A stretch of 64,000 nt of DNA. Origin: Aeoliella straminimaris. Lineage in GTDB: Bacteria; Planctomycetota; Planctomycetia; Pirellulales; Lacipirellulaceae. Positions 32,456 through 40,659 of the stretch are shown piece after piece; positions within the stretch are counted from its first letter, which is position 1; each line of letters opens with the position of its first letter. The DNA is taken from positions 1 through 64,000 of the forward strand of contig NZ_JAMXLR010000091.1 of assembly GCF_024054565.1 (NCBI RefSeq), written 5' to 3'. The position numbers and the translations under genes are program-made. A model generated the notes under the pieces. That model ran no database searches. It saw only the letters and a program-made list of their open reading frames with translations, and was not told the DNA's origin.

Positions 32456-34126
32456 CTACGGGAACAGGAATCCGCGAAGGCTGTCGATGAGCGAACTGTT
32501 CACCGAGAACGGCTCTTCCCAGCTCCACATGCTGCGGATGACGTCGATGGTCATCATGCCGCACAGGGCCAGTAGCATCAGGCACAGGGTGAGGAACATT
32601 ACTTGCCAGCCGGTGAACTGAATCTCCTGGCGGGGTACCGTGGCGGTTTGCGAGAAACCAGCTGCGGCGGGCATTGCCGTGCCGGCCGGCGCGCCGCCAG
32701 CTCCCAGCAGGTCGTCAGCTTCTTCTTGCTCCTCGAACGCGTCCAGCGCGATGACTTGCGAGCTGTCGTCCTCGTCATCGCTGCCGTCGTCAGCGGCCAT
32801 GGGAGTCAATTCGAACTCGCCTGGCTCCGCGTCATCGGCCACCAGGCCCGCGGCTTCACCGAAGTCGATTCCGCTAGCGACGGCTGATCCCCCGAGGTCG
32901 AGGGCGGCGTCGTCCAGCGACAAACCGCTGTCGGCCGGGGCCAGGTTGATGCCACTATCGGCGGACGAAAGCGTCAGGTCGCTGCCATCGCCCAGCACGA
33001 AATCGTCGTCGTCATCATCGTCGAGTTCCAAAGCCGACAGGCCCGTTAGTCCTGCGCCGCTGGCCTTGGATTCGTCACCGACGTTGATTTCTGAGCCAGA
33101 AAGCGAAAGCTCTTCGTCGTCGTCCGCCGATTCGATGTTGGACAGACCGCCCAGTCCCCCACTGCTCGAGGCGGCCAATTCGTAGTCGTCGTCCAGGTCC
33201 AATTCCAGGTCGCTGGTTTCGGGCGACTTTTGTTGTGCTTGATCGCTGGCGGCCTGCTGCGCGGCGGCCACGTCTTCGGGCTGCAAAATGCGGCTCGACT
33301 CGGCTTCGAGATCGATGCCCAGGTCCTCGACGTCGTCGAAATCAACCGAGGCGTCTTCCGAGCTGGGCAACTCGCCTGTGGCCGAGGCGTCGCTGTCCAG
33401 ATCTTCCAGGTCCGCCAGTTTTACGTCGCTTTTGGGGGCGGGATTTGACTTCGACGTGACGCTTGAATCTTCATCGGCCAGTTCCAGGTCGAGCGCGTCG
33501 TCGAGTTCCGATCGGCCGATGATGGTGCTTGGCGGACGATCCGAATCGCCCAGTTCCGCTTCGCTCAGCAGAATCGACTCGGGGTCGTCGCCCGACTCGC
33601 TTTCCAGTTCAAGATCCAGATCGCTGCTGCCCGTTTCGGCAGCGGCCGGTGTTTCTTCCACGGCCGTAGCGTCCGACAGGCTGGGATCGGCTGGCTGGTC
33701 ATCCTCCTCGTCGAGGTCGATCGCCAGGTCGGCTGAACTGCCGGTGGAAAGATCAAGCTCCAGGTCGTCCTCCGCTTCGTCGTCGACATCAAGGCTGGCG
33801 AACGAGGCGTCATCGTCGTCATCCGAGAGATCCAAGCCCAGCAGGTCGTCCGACTTCGAAGCGTCTTCCGAGCCGGTCTCGTCGTCGAGGCTCTTGTCGT
33901 CGTCGAGCATCAAGCTGTCGAGATCGAGATTGATTCCGCTCTCTTCGGCTTCGACAGCGGGCACCCCTTCGGTGGCCATGCGGTCGATTTCCTCGGTGCG
34001 GAATTTCCAACTCGCGCCGTCGCGGTAGGCCCTGAGCTTGCCTTCTTCGCGAAGTGCATTGAGGTGATCGTGAGTGATGCCGAGTTGCTCGGCCGCTTCT
34101 TCCAGCTTGATGAACTTCGGATCCAT
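32456..34126 (-). CDS. Membrane-anchored, extremely acidic HTH protein
   Basis: 556 aa. Residues 1-55 (FIKLEEAAEQLGITHDHLNALREEGKLRAYRDGASWKFRTEEIDRM, read in pieces) form a MerR/excisionase-type helix-turn-helix. Residues 58-470 are an intrinsically disordered stretch very rich in Asp, Ser, Glu and Leu, with recurring short units such as LDLDLS, SGINL, LDLGGS and runs like DDDDDDD. A transmembrane helix (about 500-525, WQVMFLTLCLMLLALCGMMTI) precedes a short C-terminal tail. The HTH would face the cytoplasm. It sits between a small secreted protein and the lipoprotein operon. The low-complexity part mimics DNA charge or binds partners; function is unknown. Confidence 0.85.
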   Translation of the reverse strand: MDPKFIKLEEAAEQLGITHDHLNALREEGKLRAYRDGASWKFRTEEIDRMATEGVPAVEAEESGINLDLDSLMLDDDKSLDDETGSEDASKSDDLLGLDLSDDDDDASFASLDVDDEAEDDLELDLSTGSSADLAIDLDEEDDQPADPSLSDATAVEETPAAAETGSSDLDLELESESGDDPESILLSEAELGDSDRPPSTIIGRSELDDALDLELADEDSSVTSKSNPAPKSDVKLADLEDLDSDASATGELPSSEDASVDFDDVEDLGIDLEAESSRILQPEDVAAAQQAASDQAQQKSPETSDLELDLDDDYELAASSSGGLGGLSNIESADDDEELSLSGSEINVGDESKASGAGLTGLSALELDDDDDDDFVLGDGSDLTLSSADSGINLAPADSGLSLDDAALDLGGSAVASGIDFGEAAGLVADDAEPGEFELTPMAADDGSDDEDDSSQVIALDAFEEQEEADDLLGAGGAPAGTAMPAAAGFSQTATVPRQEIQFTGWQVMFLTLCLMLLALCGMMTIDVIRSMWSWEEPFSVNSSLIDSLRGFLFP

Positions 34127-34186
34127 GGCGTTGCTCTGAGTTTGCCTCTCTCCAGCCCTGCCTTGGATTATGGACGCGGGTCGTGC

Positions 34187-34549
34187 CTACTGACCACGCG
34201 CTCCCTGCAAGGCGTTGCGAATGTCCTCGGGCAAGGGTTCCTTGCCCTGATAGTGAAGCAGTTTCAGATCTTGTGAGATCTGACGAATGCTCTTTAGTTC
34301 AATTGCTCCTGTAGCACGGTCGACGTGGTACACGCCGAGCACTTGCTGTTGTGGATCGTAAACCACTGCCGCGATCGGTCCGCCAGGTTCCGATACCACC
34401 TGCAAACAGCCGGGGGGCAGTTCGTCGGAGGGCAGCGATGCCTTCGGCGCCGGGGGACCAGGTTGTTGCTGGCCGCCGGCATGACCAATCCACGAGCCAG
34501 TCACCAGCAGGGCCAGTGCCACTACGATCCATCGACTCGCGTACTGCAT
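34187..34549 (-). CDS. Small secreted protein, function unknown
   Basis: 120 aa from ATG 34549. Signal peptide MQYASRWIVVALALLVTGSWIGHAGG with cleavage near residue 26. A Gln/Pro-rich stretch leads to a compact domain: GCLQVVSEPGGPIAAVVYDPQQQVLGVYHVDRATGAIELKSIRQI (read in pieces), with a beta-strand pattern of alternating hydrophobics. No catalytic residues stand out. It lies upstream of the acidic HTH gene on the same strand, with 60 bp between. Homologues would probably be planctomycete-specific. Confidence 0.7.
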   Translation of the reverse strand: MQYASRWIVVALALLVTGSWIGHAGGQQQPGPPAPKASLPSDELPPGCLQVVSEPGGPIAAVVYDPQQQVLGVYHVDRATGAIELKSIRQISQDLKLLHYQGKEPLPEDIRNALQGARGQ

Positions 34550-34897
34550 CGAGTAGTCCTCCGTGAATACCTTGAACGCTGGCCTCCGCACCATCCGCAC
34601 AACAAGCGAACAGCCCGCAGGCCGAAAATCCTATGCCCTCATTCTAAACAACCACCCTTCTGGATCAAGCTAAATACCAGTGCCATATGGATTTGGGACA
34701 CGAGATCTGGGGCAACACAATCGGCGTAACCTGCCCTGGTTGTACCACCGCGGAGGGGATCCGTCAGCGGCTGGCCGACACGTTGGCCAAATTGGCCGGT
34801 CGGCGGCGTCAACCGAGTGGAGGGCCGCGGCCCGATTTACTGCGACCCAGGGGCTGGCCCCCTGCCCTTTTGCGGGGTTCCTGGTAGTTTGACGAGC
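34550..34897. other. Intergenic region with GC palindromes
   Basis: No gene is accepted. Two palindromes are visible: GGGCCGCGGCCC (34822-34833) and CAGGGG-CTGGC-CCCCTG (34848-34864), the second ending 33 nt before the phosphatase start. Such GC-rich hairpins are common between planctomycete genes. A short open frame at 34687 has no homology or start signal. Confidence 0.45.
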
Positions 34898-35731
34898 ATG
34901 ACCACGCAACTAGAGACCGAAACCAAGGCCCGCCTGGATTGGGCAGTCGAAATCGCCCGCCACGCTGGCGACGTGACCCTCGAGTATTTTCGCAATCCGA
35001 ACCTGCGGGTGGAGCGCAAGGGGGACGATTCGCCCGTCACGGCCGCCGACAAAGGGGCCGAAAAGCTGCTTCGCGAGCGAATTGCCGAGCGGTTTGGGGA
35101 CGATGCGATCGTGGGCGAAGAATACGGCCAAACGCCGGGCACTTCCGGGTTTGTGTGGGTGCTTGACCCCATCGATGGCACAAAAAGCTTTATTCATGGC
35201 ATACCGCTCTACACCACGCTGATCGGTGTGCTGCATACGTCCGATGGCAAGGTGGAAAACGGGACGACTCAGTTAGGCGTGATCCGCGCGCCGGCGCTGG
35301 ATGAGGTGATCTACGCCCGTCGCGGCGGCGGTGCCTGGCATCAGCGTGGCGATGGCGAGCCCGTTCGGGCGGCGATTGAGCCCGATCGGCCCCTGGCCGA
35401 AGGTTTGCTGCTGACCAGCGAGGTGGGCAGCTTTCGAAAGCGGAAATCGGGCCGAGGCATGGAAACGTACCTGGCGCTCGACGAGCGGGTGCGGCTCGCC
35501 CGCACATGGGGCGACGCCTACGGCTATCTGATGGTCGCCACCGGTCGGGCCGATGTGATGATCGACCCCGAGATGAACCTGTGGGATGCCGCAGCTTTGC
35601 AGCCCGTCATCGAGGAAGCTGGTGGTGTGTTCTGCGACTGGCAGGGCACCGCGACCGTTCACTCGGGCGAGGCGATTGCTGGCAACGCGGCCGCTATGCG
35701 GGAAGTGCTGGAAATCACCCGCGGCAAATAG
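34898..35731 (+). CDS. hisN: Inositol-monophosphatase-family phosphatase, HisN-like
   Basis: 277 aa from ATG 34898. The Mg-dependent phosphatase motifs are present in order: GEEYGQ, LDPIDGTKSFIHGIPLYTTLIG and the C-terminal NLWDAAALQPVIEEAGG. The form DPIDGTKSFIHG is typical of histidinol-phosphatase of the inositol-monophosphatase type, which removes phosphate from histidinol phosphate. Closely related inositol-1-phosphatases cannot be excluded, because no other his genes are in view. It is monocistronic; the next gene starts 156 bp later. Confidence 0.85.
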   Translation: MTTQLETETKARLDWAVEIARHAGDVTLEYFRNPNLRVERKGDDSPVTAADKGAEKLLRERIAERFGDDAIVGEEYGQTPGTSGFVWVLDPIDGTKSFIHGIPLYTTLIGVLHTSDGKVENGTTQLGVIRAPALDEVIYARRGGGAWHQRGDGEPVRAAIEPDRPLAEGLLLTSEVGSFRKRKSGRGMETYLALDERVRLARTWGDAYGYLMVATGRADVMIDPEMNLWDAAALQPVIEEAGGVFCDWQGTATVHSGEAIAGNAAAMREVLEITRGK

Positions 35732-35887
35732 CAGTCGGCATTTTGTCCTTCATGGCATCACCGTCTCGATTGCCAGTTGCCGCCTCGAGATTAGGTGGCC
35801 CGGTTCTCCGCATTCAGATACACTAGAATTTTGGGCACCAGCCTCTTCGCCCGAATTCTCCCCGGAACAGCATCTGGACGGACCTCT

Positions 35888-36880
35888 ATGTACAGGCTTC
35901 GGAGTTATGTAGGGCAGTTGTCGCTAGTTGCGCTGATTCTGTTGGTCGCCGGTCCCGCCGAGGCCGTGGAGCAGGCGCTCAATCTCGAATTGCTGCCCCC
36001 CACCAGTACGACTAATCGGGTGAATATTTCGGTGTCGTCGAGTGGTCTCAGCGACACGGAACTGACGCGTGTGACGGGCAATTCGCTGGCCACGATTGGG
36101 TACGACATCTACGAAGGCCTGCCGCTGATCCATTCCATCGCGTTCACAGGGGGCCATATTTCGCTGCTGGGCGAAAGCTCCGACAATGTCACTCTGAGCG
36201 ACAGCAATCTCATCAGCAATTTTAGCGTCGTCGGTTCTGGACTAGGGGGCGAGTTGGATACGCCCAACCCGCCCGGCCCTGTTAGCGATGGAACCTACAA
36301 TACCGCTGACCACATCGTACGAATCAATACTGGCACGCTTGCGGCAAGTGGATCTTTTTTGTTTGTTCCGTTTAACTACGACATCAATCTAGATCAAGAT
36401 CCGCTTGATTTCACCACGGAGAGCATAGCCAACATCGATGTTTCGCTCGTAGGCACCAACGGGCGGCAACGCACTTACGAAGTGGTTACGTCGCTTCCCA
36501 TCGATGCCACCGAGGTGATCGAGGACGCCGTGACGATCACCGTCGACGTCCAAGGTACTGTCACATCCAGCGACACTTTCAGCATTTTTCTCCCACTCGA
36601 AGGCGACTACAACGGCGACAATCGGGTGGATATTGCCGACTACACCGTGTGGCGCAACACCCTGGGTGCGACCGGCGCCGGCCTGGCGGCCGATGGTAAC
36701 TTCGACTGGGTGGTCGACGAGGCCGACTATACCCTGTGGAAAGACAACTTCAGCGAGACCAGTGGTGGCCTGCGCCTGGCCAGTGTCACGGTGCCCGAAC
36801 CTTCCGCCGCCGCGCTGGTGGCCATTGGCGTGATGGCATTTGCGCTGGCGGGCCGGATGCGAGCCTACGGCCCTTTATAG
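35888..36880 (+). CDS. Secreted protein with dockerin-like repeats and PEP-CTERM tail
   Basis: 330 aa from ATG 35888. A signal peptide (residues 1-26) is followed by a beta-sandwich-like region of about 200 residues. Two dockerin-type calcium repeats come next: GDYNGDNRVDIADYTVWRNTLG and GNFDWVVDEADYTLWKDNF. The C-terminus VPEPSAAALVAIGVMAFALAG-RMR is a PEP-CTERM signal (VPEP, hydrophobic helix, basic end), implying exosortase-mediated sorting. Proteins of this layout are hallmarks of Pirellulales. Its last 16 bases overlap the convergent RtcB gene. Substrate or partner unknown. Confidence 0.88.
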   Translation: MYRLRSYVGQLSLVALILLVAGPAEAVEQALNLELLPPTSTTNRVNISVSSSGLSDTELTRVTGNSLATIGYDIYEGLPLIHSIAFTGGHISLLGESSDNVTLSDSNLISNFSVVGSGLGGELDTPNPPGPVSDGTYNTADHIVRINTGTLAASGSFLFVPFNYDINLDQDPLDFTTESIANIDVSLVGTNGRQRTYEVVTSLPIDATEVIEDAVTITVDVQGTVTSSDTFSIFLPLEGDYNGDNRVDIADYTVWRNTLGATGAGLAADGNFDWVVDEADYTLWKDNFSETSGGLRLASVTVPEPSAAALVAIGVMAFALAGRMRAYGPL

Positions 36881-37989
36881 TTCAGCACCGGCTGCAGTTC
36901 CCGCTCGATTCGCAGCAGTTCTCGCTGCGCCCGCATCACCTGGCGAATGTCCTTGTAGGCGGCTGGAGCTTCGTCCAGCAGTATGCCGAGGCGACGGCGA
37001 TCGAACCACAGAGGGCCGACCTGCCGCTGAAAATGCTTGGAGTTCACCTGGCGTCGAGCCTGCGAGCGGCTGAGTTGCCGCCCGGCGCCGTGCGAGCAGG
37101 ACATTAGTGACTCGCTGCAGGCGCGGCCGGCGGTGTGAAAGCTGGGCGCTCCCATCGAACCGGGGACAATGCCCGGCTCGCCTTGCTGGGCCGATTGAGC
37201 TCCCTTACGGTGCACGAGAAGTTGCCGTCCGAAATGGTGTTCGCAATCGACGAAGTTGTGGTCGCCGTGAATCAACTCGGGCCACGACGCGCCGATGCCA
37301 AACATCTGTTGCATGAACTCCTCCACGGTGCGAAGCATCGCCAGCCGGTTTTCGGCAGCGTAACGCCGCGCCCAAGCTACGTCGCTCAGGTATCGCTGCC
37401 CCGGTTCGTCGTTAGCGTTCAACGCCAGTAGTCCGACGTTGGTCGCCGTGGCGGCGGCCAAGTGACGCGCACTGATCGCCTGCCCTATGCCTCGAGAGCC
37501 ACTGTGCAGCAGGAGCCACAGCCGGCCCGCTTGATCGGACTGGAACTCGAGAAAGTGATTGCCCCGCCCCATAGTGCCCAGCTGCACGCGCCCCTCACGC
37601 TGGGCGATCTTTGTCAGCCCAGCATCGCTTAAGTGGCGTGTGCTCAGATCGTCGGGAAGCGCGCGAGGCTGGCGATGCTTATTGCCGGGCACGCACTGGT
37701 AAAGTTGGCGCAGCACTGTGCCGGCGGCATGCTCGCTTTCCAAGAGTGCCGCCTCTACGTCGAACGGCACCGCTGCCATGCCACATCCGATATCGCCCCC
37801 GACCGCCGCCGGGTAGACGAGGGACTCGGTGGCCGCCACCACTCCAATGCAGACGTCGTGACAGAGGTGAACGTCGGGCATAACGGCCACATGCCGTACG
37901 TCGTCCGAGCTGCGGAGTCGCTCAATCGACTGAGCCACCTCTGGCGAAAGCGGCTCGGTGAGCCAAGTGTTGAGTGTTGCCTTGCTCAT
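36865..37989 (-). CDS. rtcB: RtcB-type RNA ligase (compact, RtcB2-like)
   Basis: 374 aa, GTP- and Mn-dependent RNA ligase that joins 2',3'-cyclic phosphate or 3'-phosphate ends to 5'-OH ends. Motifs: MPDVHLCHD, AAVGGDIGCGM (Asp and Cys metal ligands), MGRGNHFLEFQ (His), LLLHSGSRGIG (His), HGDHNFVDCEHH, and SCSHGAGRQLSRSQA carrying the guanylylated His. All key residues look intact. It is about 100 residues shorter than canonical RtcB, as in the RtcB2 group that repairs ribosomes with PrfH in other bacteria. No prfH is seen here. The ATG overlaps the TGA of the RbfA-like gene (37986-37989), so the two are coupled. Confidence 0.9.
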   Translation of the reverse strand: MSKATLNTWLTEPLSPEVAQSIERLRSSDDVRHVAVMPDVHLCHDVCIGVVAATESLVYPAAVGGDIGCGMAAVPFDVEAALLESEHAAGTVLRQLYQCVPGNKHRQPRALPDDLSTRHLSDAGLTKIAQREGRVQLGTMGRGNHFLEFQSDQAGRLWLLLHSGSRGIGQAISARHLAAATATNVGLLALNANDEPGQRYLSDVAWARRYAAENRLAMLRTVEEFMQQMFGIGASWPELIHGDHNFVDCEHHFGRQLLVHRKGAQSAQQGEPGIVPGSMGAPSFHTAGRACSESLMSCSHGAGRQLSRSQARRQVNSKHFQRQVGPLWFDRRRLGILLDEAPAAYKDIRQVMRAQRELLRIERELQPVLNYKGP

Positions 37990-38432
37990 CGACCCCCCTT
38001 TCCGCTGCCCGAGTCGGCGGCCGGCGTGGCGGCTACCACAAAGCTGAGCGAAGGTGCCTTCTTGCGCGTAATGGTCCCGGCGACGGCCGTACGCAGGAAT
38101 CCCGCTATGCGGGCCAGCCGAGCTTCCAGTTCACACCGGTCGAAACCTGCCTTGCTGCCACTCGTCTCCACGGTGACCTGCAGGCGGGAAGCATCGGGGG
38201 CGGGGATCACTTGGGCGACCCTGAGGTCTCTCAGCATGTCATCGCCGGTCTCACCAGCCAGAATCTGGTCGAGCGTCTCGGCCACCTGCCGGCAAAGCTG
38301 CTTCGCCTTGCGGTCCAGCTTGCTGTGATTGCGACCCGTGCGGAAGTACTCCCGCGGGTCGACGCCATCATCCTCGTGAATCTCTCCACAATGCGCGAGC
38401 ATCTGCTCGCGCGCACGCTTATCGAGTGCCAT
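37986..38432 (-). CDS. RbfA-like 30S-binding protein coupled to RtcB
   Basis: 148 aa from ATG 38432 (GAGAG upstream). The N-terminus has a distinctive CGEIHEDDGVDPREYF segment. Residues 45-135 follow the ribosome-binding factor A pattern: RKAKQLCRQVAETLDQIL helix, LRVAQVIPAPDASRLQVTVE strand-pair, then ELEARLARIAGFLRTAVAGT and ITRKKAPSLSFVV, matching RbfA's helix-kink and P-x-L-x-F ending. RbfA binds the 30S neck near helix 44/45 during 16S maturation. The normal rbfA lies with infB/truB; this copy with RtcB suggests a specialised 30S repair or ligation step. Overlap with rtcB is 4 bp. Confidence 0.75.
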   Translation of the reverse strand: MALDKRAREQMLAHCGEIHEDDGVDPREYFRTGRNHSKLDRKAKQLCRQVAETLDQILAGETGDDMLRDLRVAQVIPAPDASRLQVTVETSGSKAGFDRCELEARLARIAGFLRTAVAGTITRKKAPSLSFVVAATPAADSGSGKGGR

Positions 38433-38784
38433 GTCTACTCTCAAGAGATAGAGCCAAAAAAGAGTCGGCGCGCATCGCTTGCACGGGCCGACGAACTAGC
38501 TGCTCGGCAGAAAGAGCCTGACGCGACCTTTGCCACACCTTCCAAATCGGGGAGTCGGAGTAGCGGCTAGTGGGCGCTTCGGCTCACAACGCAAGAGTGG
38601 GGAGTAGAGATGGCACGAGGAGCCTCCTTTTCGCGGAGAGGTTTCAAACCGCGCATTGGCAGTAATCGCTAGCTAAGTCAGACATCTTTCTGGCTCTAAA
38701 GGTTCGCGCGCATTGGCGCAAGAAAAAAACCGCAGCGTTCTGGCGAACGCCACGGTTGTAGGTTGCTGCATTTACGGAAAAGGC
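38433..38784. other. Region upstream of the RbfA-like/rtcB operon
   Basis: No gene is seen. It contains the terminator of the secreted-protein gene at the right edge (38723-38755) and two direct copies of CGCGCATTGGC at 38650-38660 and 38707-38717, 57 bp apart. These lie 220-285 nt upstream of the RbfA-like start and could be regulator sites. A sigma-54 promoter, as found for rtcBA in Escherichia coli, was looked for and not found. Confidence 0.4.
38723..38755 (-). terminator. Intrinsic terminator of the gene at 38785
   Basis: On the minus strand CCGTGGCGTTC (38755-38745), loop GCCA and GAACGCTGCGG (38740-38730) form a stem with a small internal loop, followed at once by seven T residues (38729-38723). 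It lies about 30 nt past the stop of the charged secreted protein. Confidence 0.8.
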
Positions 38785-39585
38785 TCAGTCGATCGCTTCG
38801 CCGATTGCCGCGCCAATATTGGCCCCATCGCGGCCACCAATCGCTCCGCCAAGGCCCGCACCTATGCGGCCTTCGGAGCTACGTGGGTAATAGCCGTTGC
38901 CATAGAAGCCATTGTCGTAGTATCGCGGACCGTAGCCGGTATTGTAACGACCTTGGTAGAAGCGACCACCATCGTAGTAGCGGCCATCGTCGTAGTAGCG
39001 GTTGTCATACACCCGGTTGTCGCGATAGTATCCGTACTGATCGTTGTTGAAACGATCGCTGCGGAAACGCGGTGCGATACGATAGGTGTTGCGATCGTAT
39101 CGATTCCAGCGTCCGTCGCGGCGGTAAACCCAGTAGTTGCTTGGGTGCCAGTACCACCACTCGCCATTGTGACGCTTGTAGCGCCAGCGGTTGGAGTTGC
39201 GGTCATTCCCGGCGCGGCGATCATCGTCGTTCCAGCGGCGGTCGCTGTTGCGCCGATTGTCATCGTTGCGATCTTCCCACCGTTCGCGAGCTTCCTCACG
39301 GCGATCTTCCTGGCGGTCTCGGTACTCTTCTCGCCGGTTCTCTCGCCGCTCGCGGGCATCCTCTTGACGCTCGTTGTATTCTTCTCGCCTTTCTTCCGCA
39401 CGCTCCCGGGCGTCCTCCATCGCCTCGCGACGATCTTCGCGTGCTTCGCGGCGTTGATCGCGGACTTCCTCACGAGCCTCACTGCGGGCATCGTTCGTTC
39501 GCTGATTGCCTTGCGGATTTTGGGCCATTGCGGCCGGCCCTATCAGCAGGGCGGCCGCCAGGGCACCGAGTAAACGCATCTTCAT
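38785..39585 (-). CDS. Secreted, highly charged protein with glycine-zipper end
   Basis: 266 aa; AAGGAG lies 7 nt before ATG 39585. Signal peptide MKMRLLGALAAALLIGPAAMAQ (about 22 residues). Residues 30-120 are almost only Arg, Glu, Asp, Ala and Gln in a repeating pattern (ARERREEYRDRQEDRRE). A Trp/Tyr/Arg/Asn/Asp-rich part follows (WRYKRHNGEWWYWHPSNYW, then RYYDDGRYYDGGRFYQG). The last 30 residues are a glycine zipper, GRIGAGLGGAIGGRDGANIG. The mixed charge block should form a single alpha helix; the tail may insert in a membrane. Neighbours are also secreted. Function unknown. Confidence 0.8.
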   Translation of the reverse strand: MKMRLLGALAAALLIGPAAMAQNPQGNQRTNDARSEAREEVRDQRREAREDRREAMEDARERAEERREEYNERQEDARERRENRREEYRDRQEDRREEARERWEDRNDDNRRNSDRRWNDDDRRAGNDRNSNRWRYKRHNGEWWYWHPSNYWVYRRDGRWNRYDRNTYRIAPRFRSDRFNNDQYGYYRDNRVYDNRYYDDGRYYDGGRFYQGRYNTGYGPRYYDNGFYGNGYYPRSSEGRIGAGLGGAIGGRDGANIGAAIGEAID

Positions 39586-39642
39586 TGTTTAACTCCTTCA
39601 CTTGTGGTTTGCTTTCGAGACCCAACTCAATCGACTACAGAC

Positions 39643-40527
39643 CTATTGGTCCTCGTTACCCGATCGAACCTCTCGTCGCGATCGAATGCGTTCTTCTGGA
39701 TTGCTGTCATTCGACCAGCGTGCATTACGATCATTGTCCAGCCGTTCGCCTCCTCTGCGATCGCCGTAGGTGCGATCGGATTCGCTGTAACCCGCCTGCG
39801 AATTGCGATTGCTGTTCAGGTCGTACTGCTGACGACTCGGATCGTCGTCGATCATCGAGCGAAGTTCCTGGATTTCGCGTTCCAGCATTCGGACCTGTTG
39901 CTCCAAGTTATTGACATGGTTCAGCAGATCATCTCCACCCCAGGGAGGACCACCGCGATAGAACCGCTCTTCCGCCATGTTTCGATCGTTCGGGTTTTGA
40001 TCGAAGCGTTGCGACTGTCGATTGCGGTTGAGCGCTTCGCGAAGGGTTTCGAGCGAAGCAGTCACCGTTTGCTGTTGACCGTCACGAACAAACTTGATTT
40101 CGACTTGATCGCCCGGGTTGTGTTGACGAACTCGATCTACAAATCGCCTGGTCGATTCCACCGGTTCGCCGCTGATCGAGACGATCGTGTCGCCCTCGCG
40201 GATGCCAGCCTTCTGCGCTGGGCTATCGTCGGCGACACGCGTCACTCGCAAGCCTTGCCGAGCTTCGACAATCCCGACTCCCAAGCCAGCGTTCCGCTCA
40301 TTGCGATTGCCTTGCTCATCGGCGGATTGGCCGCGGTTGCGATTTTGACGCTGCTGATCGTTGCGATTCCTGTTTTGATCTCGATCCTGCTGATCTCGCG
40401 AGCGGTCCGAGTTCTCTTGTTCTTGCTGCTCTTGCTGAGCCGTGGCGGCGGGCAGCATCGAAGTGGTTAGTCCCATTGCCGCGACAACGGCTAGCTTGGG
40501 AAGCCACTGAAGTTTTCGTAGTACCAT
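39643..40527 (-). CDS. Secreted PDZ-domain protein with Asn/Gln/Arg-rich segments
   Basis: 294 aa, start MVLRKLQWLPKLAVVAAMGL at 40527 with AAAGGA upstream. A signal peptide ends near residue 30. Residues 32-80 are rich in Gln, Asn, Asp and Arg. A PDZ domain covers about 82-165 (GLGVGIVEARQGLRVTRVAD, GIREGDTIVSISGEPVESTR, VRDGQQQTVTASL). A short coiled coil (LLNHVNNLEQQVRMLEREIQEL) and a disordered Arg/Asn/Ser tail follow. It has no protease domain, so it is probably a scaffold or substrate-binding partner. It lies between two other secreted-protein genes on the same strand. Confidence 0.82.
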   Translation of the reverse strand: MVLRKLQWLPKLAVVAAMGLTTSMLPAATAQQEQQEQENSDRSRDQQDRDQNRNRNDQQRQNRNRGQSADEQGNRNERNAGLGVGIVEARQGLRVTRVADDSPAQKAGIREGDTIVSISGEPVESTRRFVDRVRQHNPGDQVEIKFVRDGQQQTVTASLETLREALNRNRQSQRFDQNPNDRNMAEERFYRGGPPWGGDDLLNHVNNLEQQVRMLEREIQELRSMIDDDPSRQQYDLNSNRNSQAGYSESDRTYGDRRGGERLDNDRNARWSNDSNPEERIRSRREVRSGNEDQ

Positions 40528-40659
40528 TGGTTAGGTCCTTTCTTTGTTGGGCTAAAATTCCCGCGAAGAACGTACGCGCAAGGCGGACGATCCCCGGCTT
40601 TCGTCGACAGAGACAGAAGTGGAGGGCCACTGCTGACGTTAGAACGTCATTCAGGCCGA

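Noticed and set aside
34687-34887. Small open frame before the phosphatase gene
   Set aside because: Its end runs through GC palindromes and it has no ribosome-binding site or recognisable domain.
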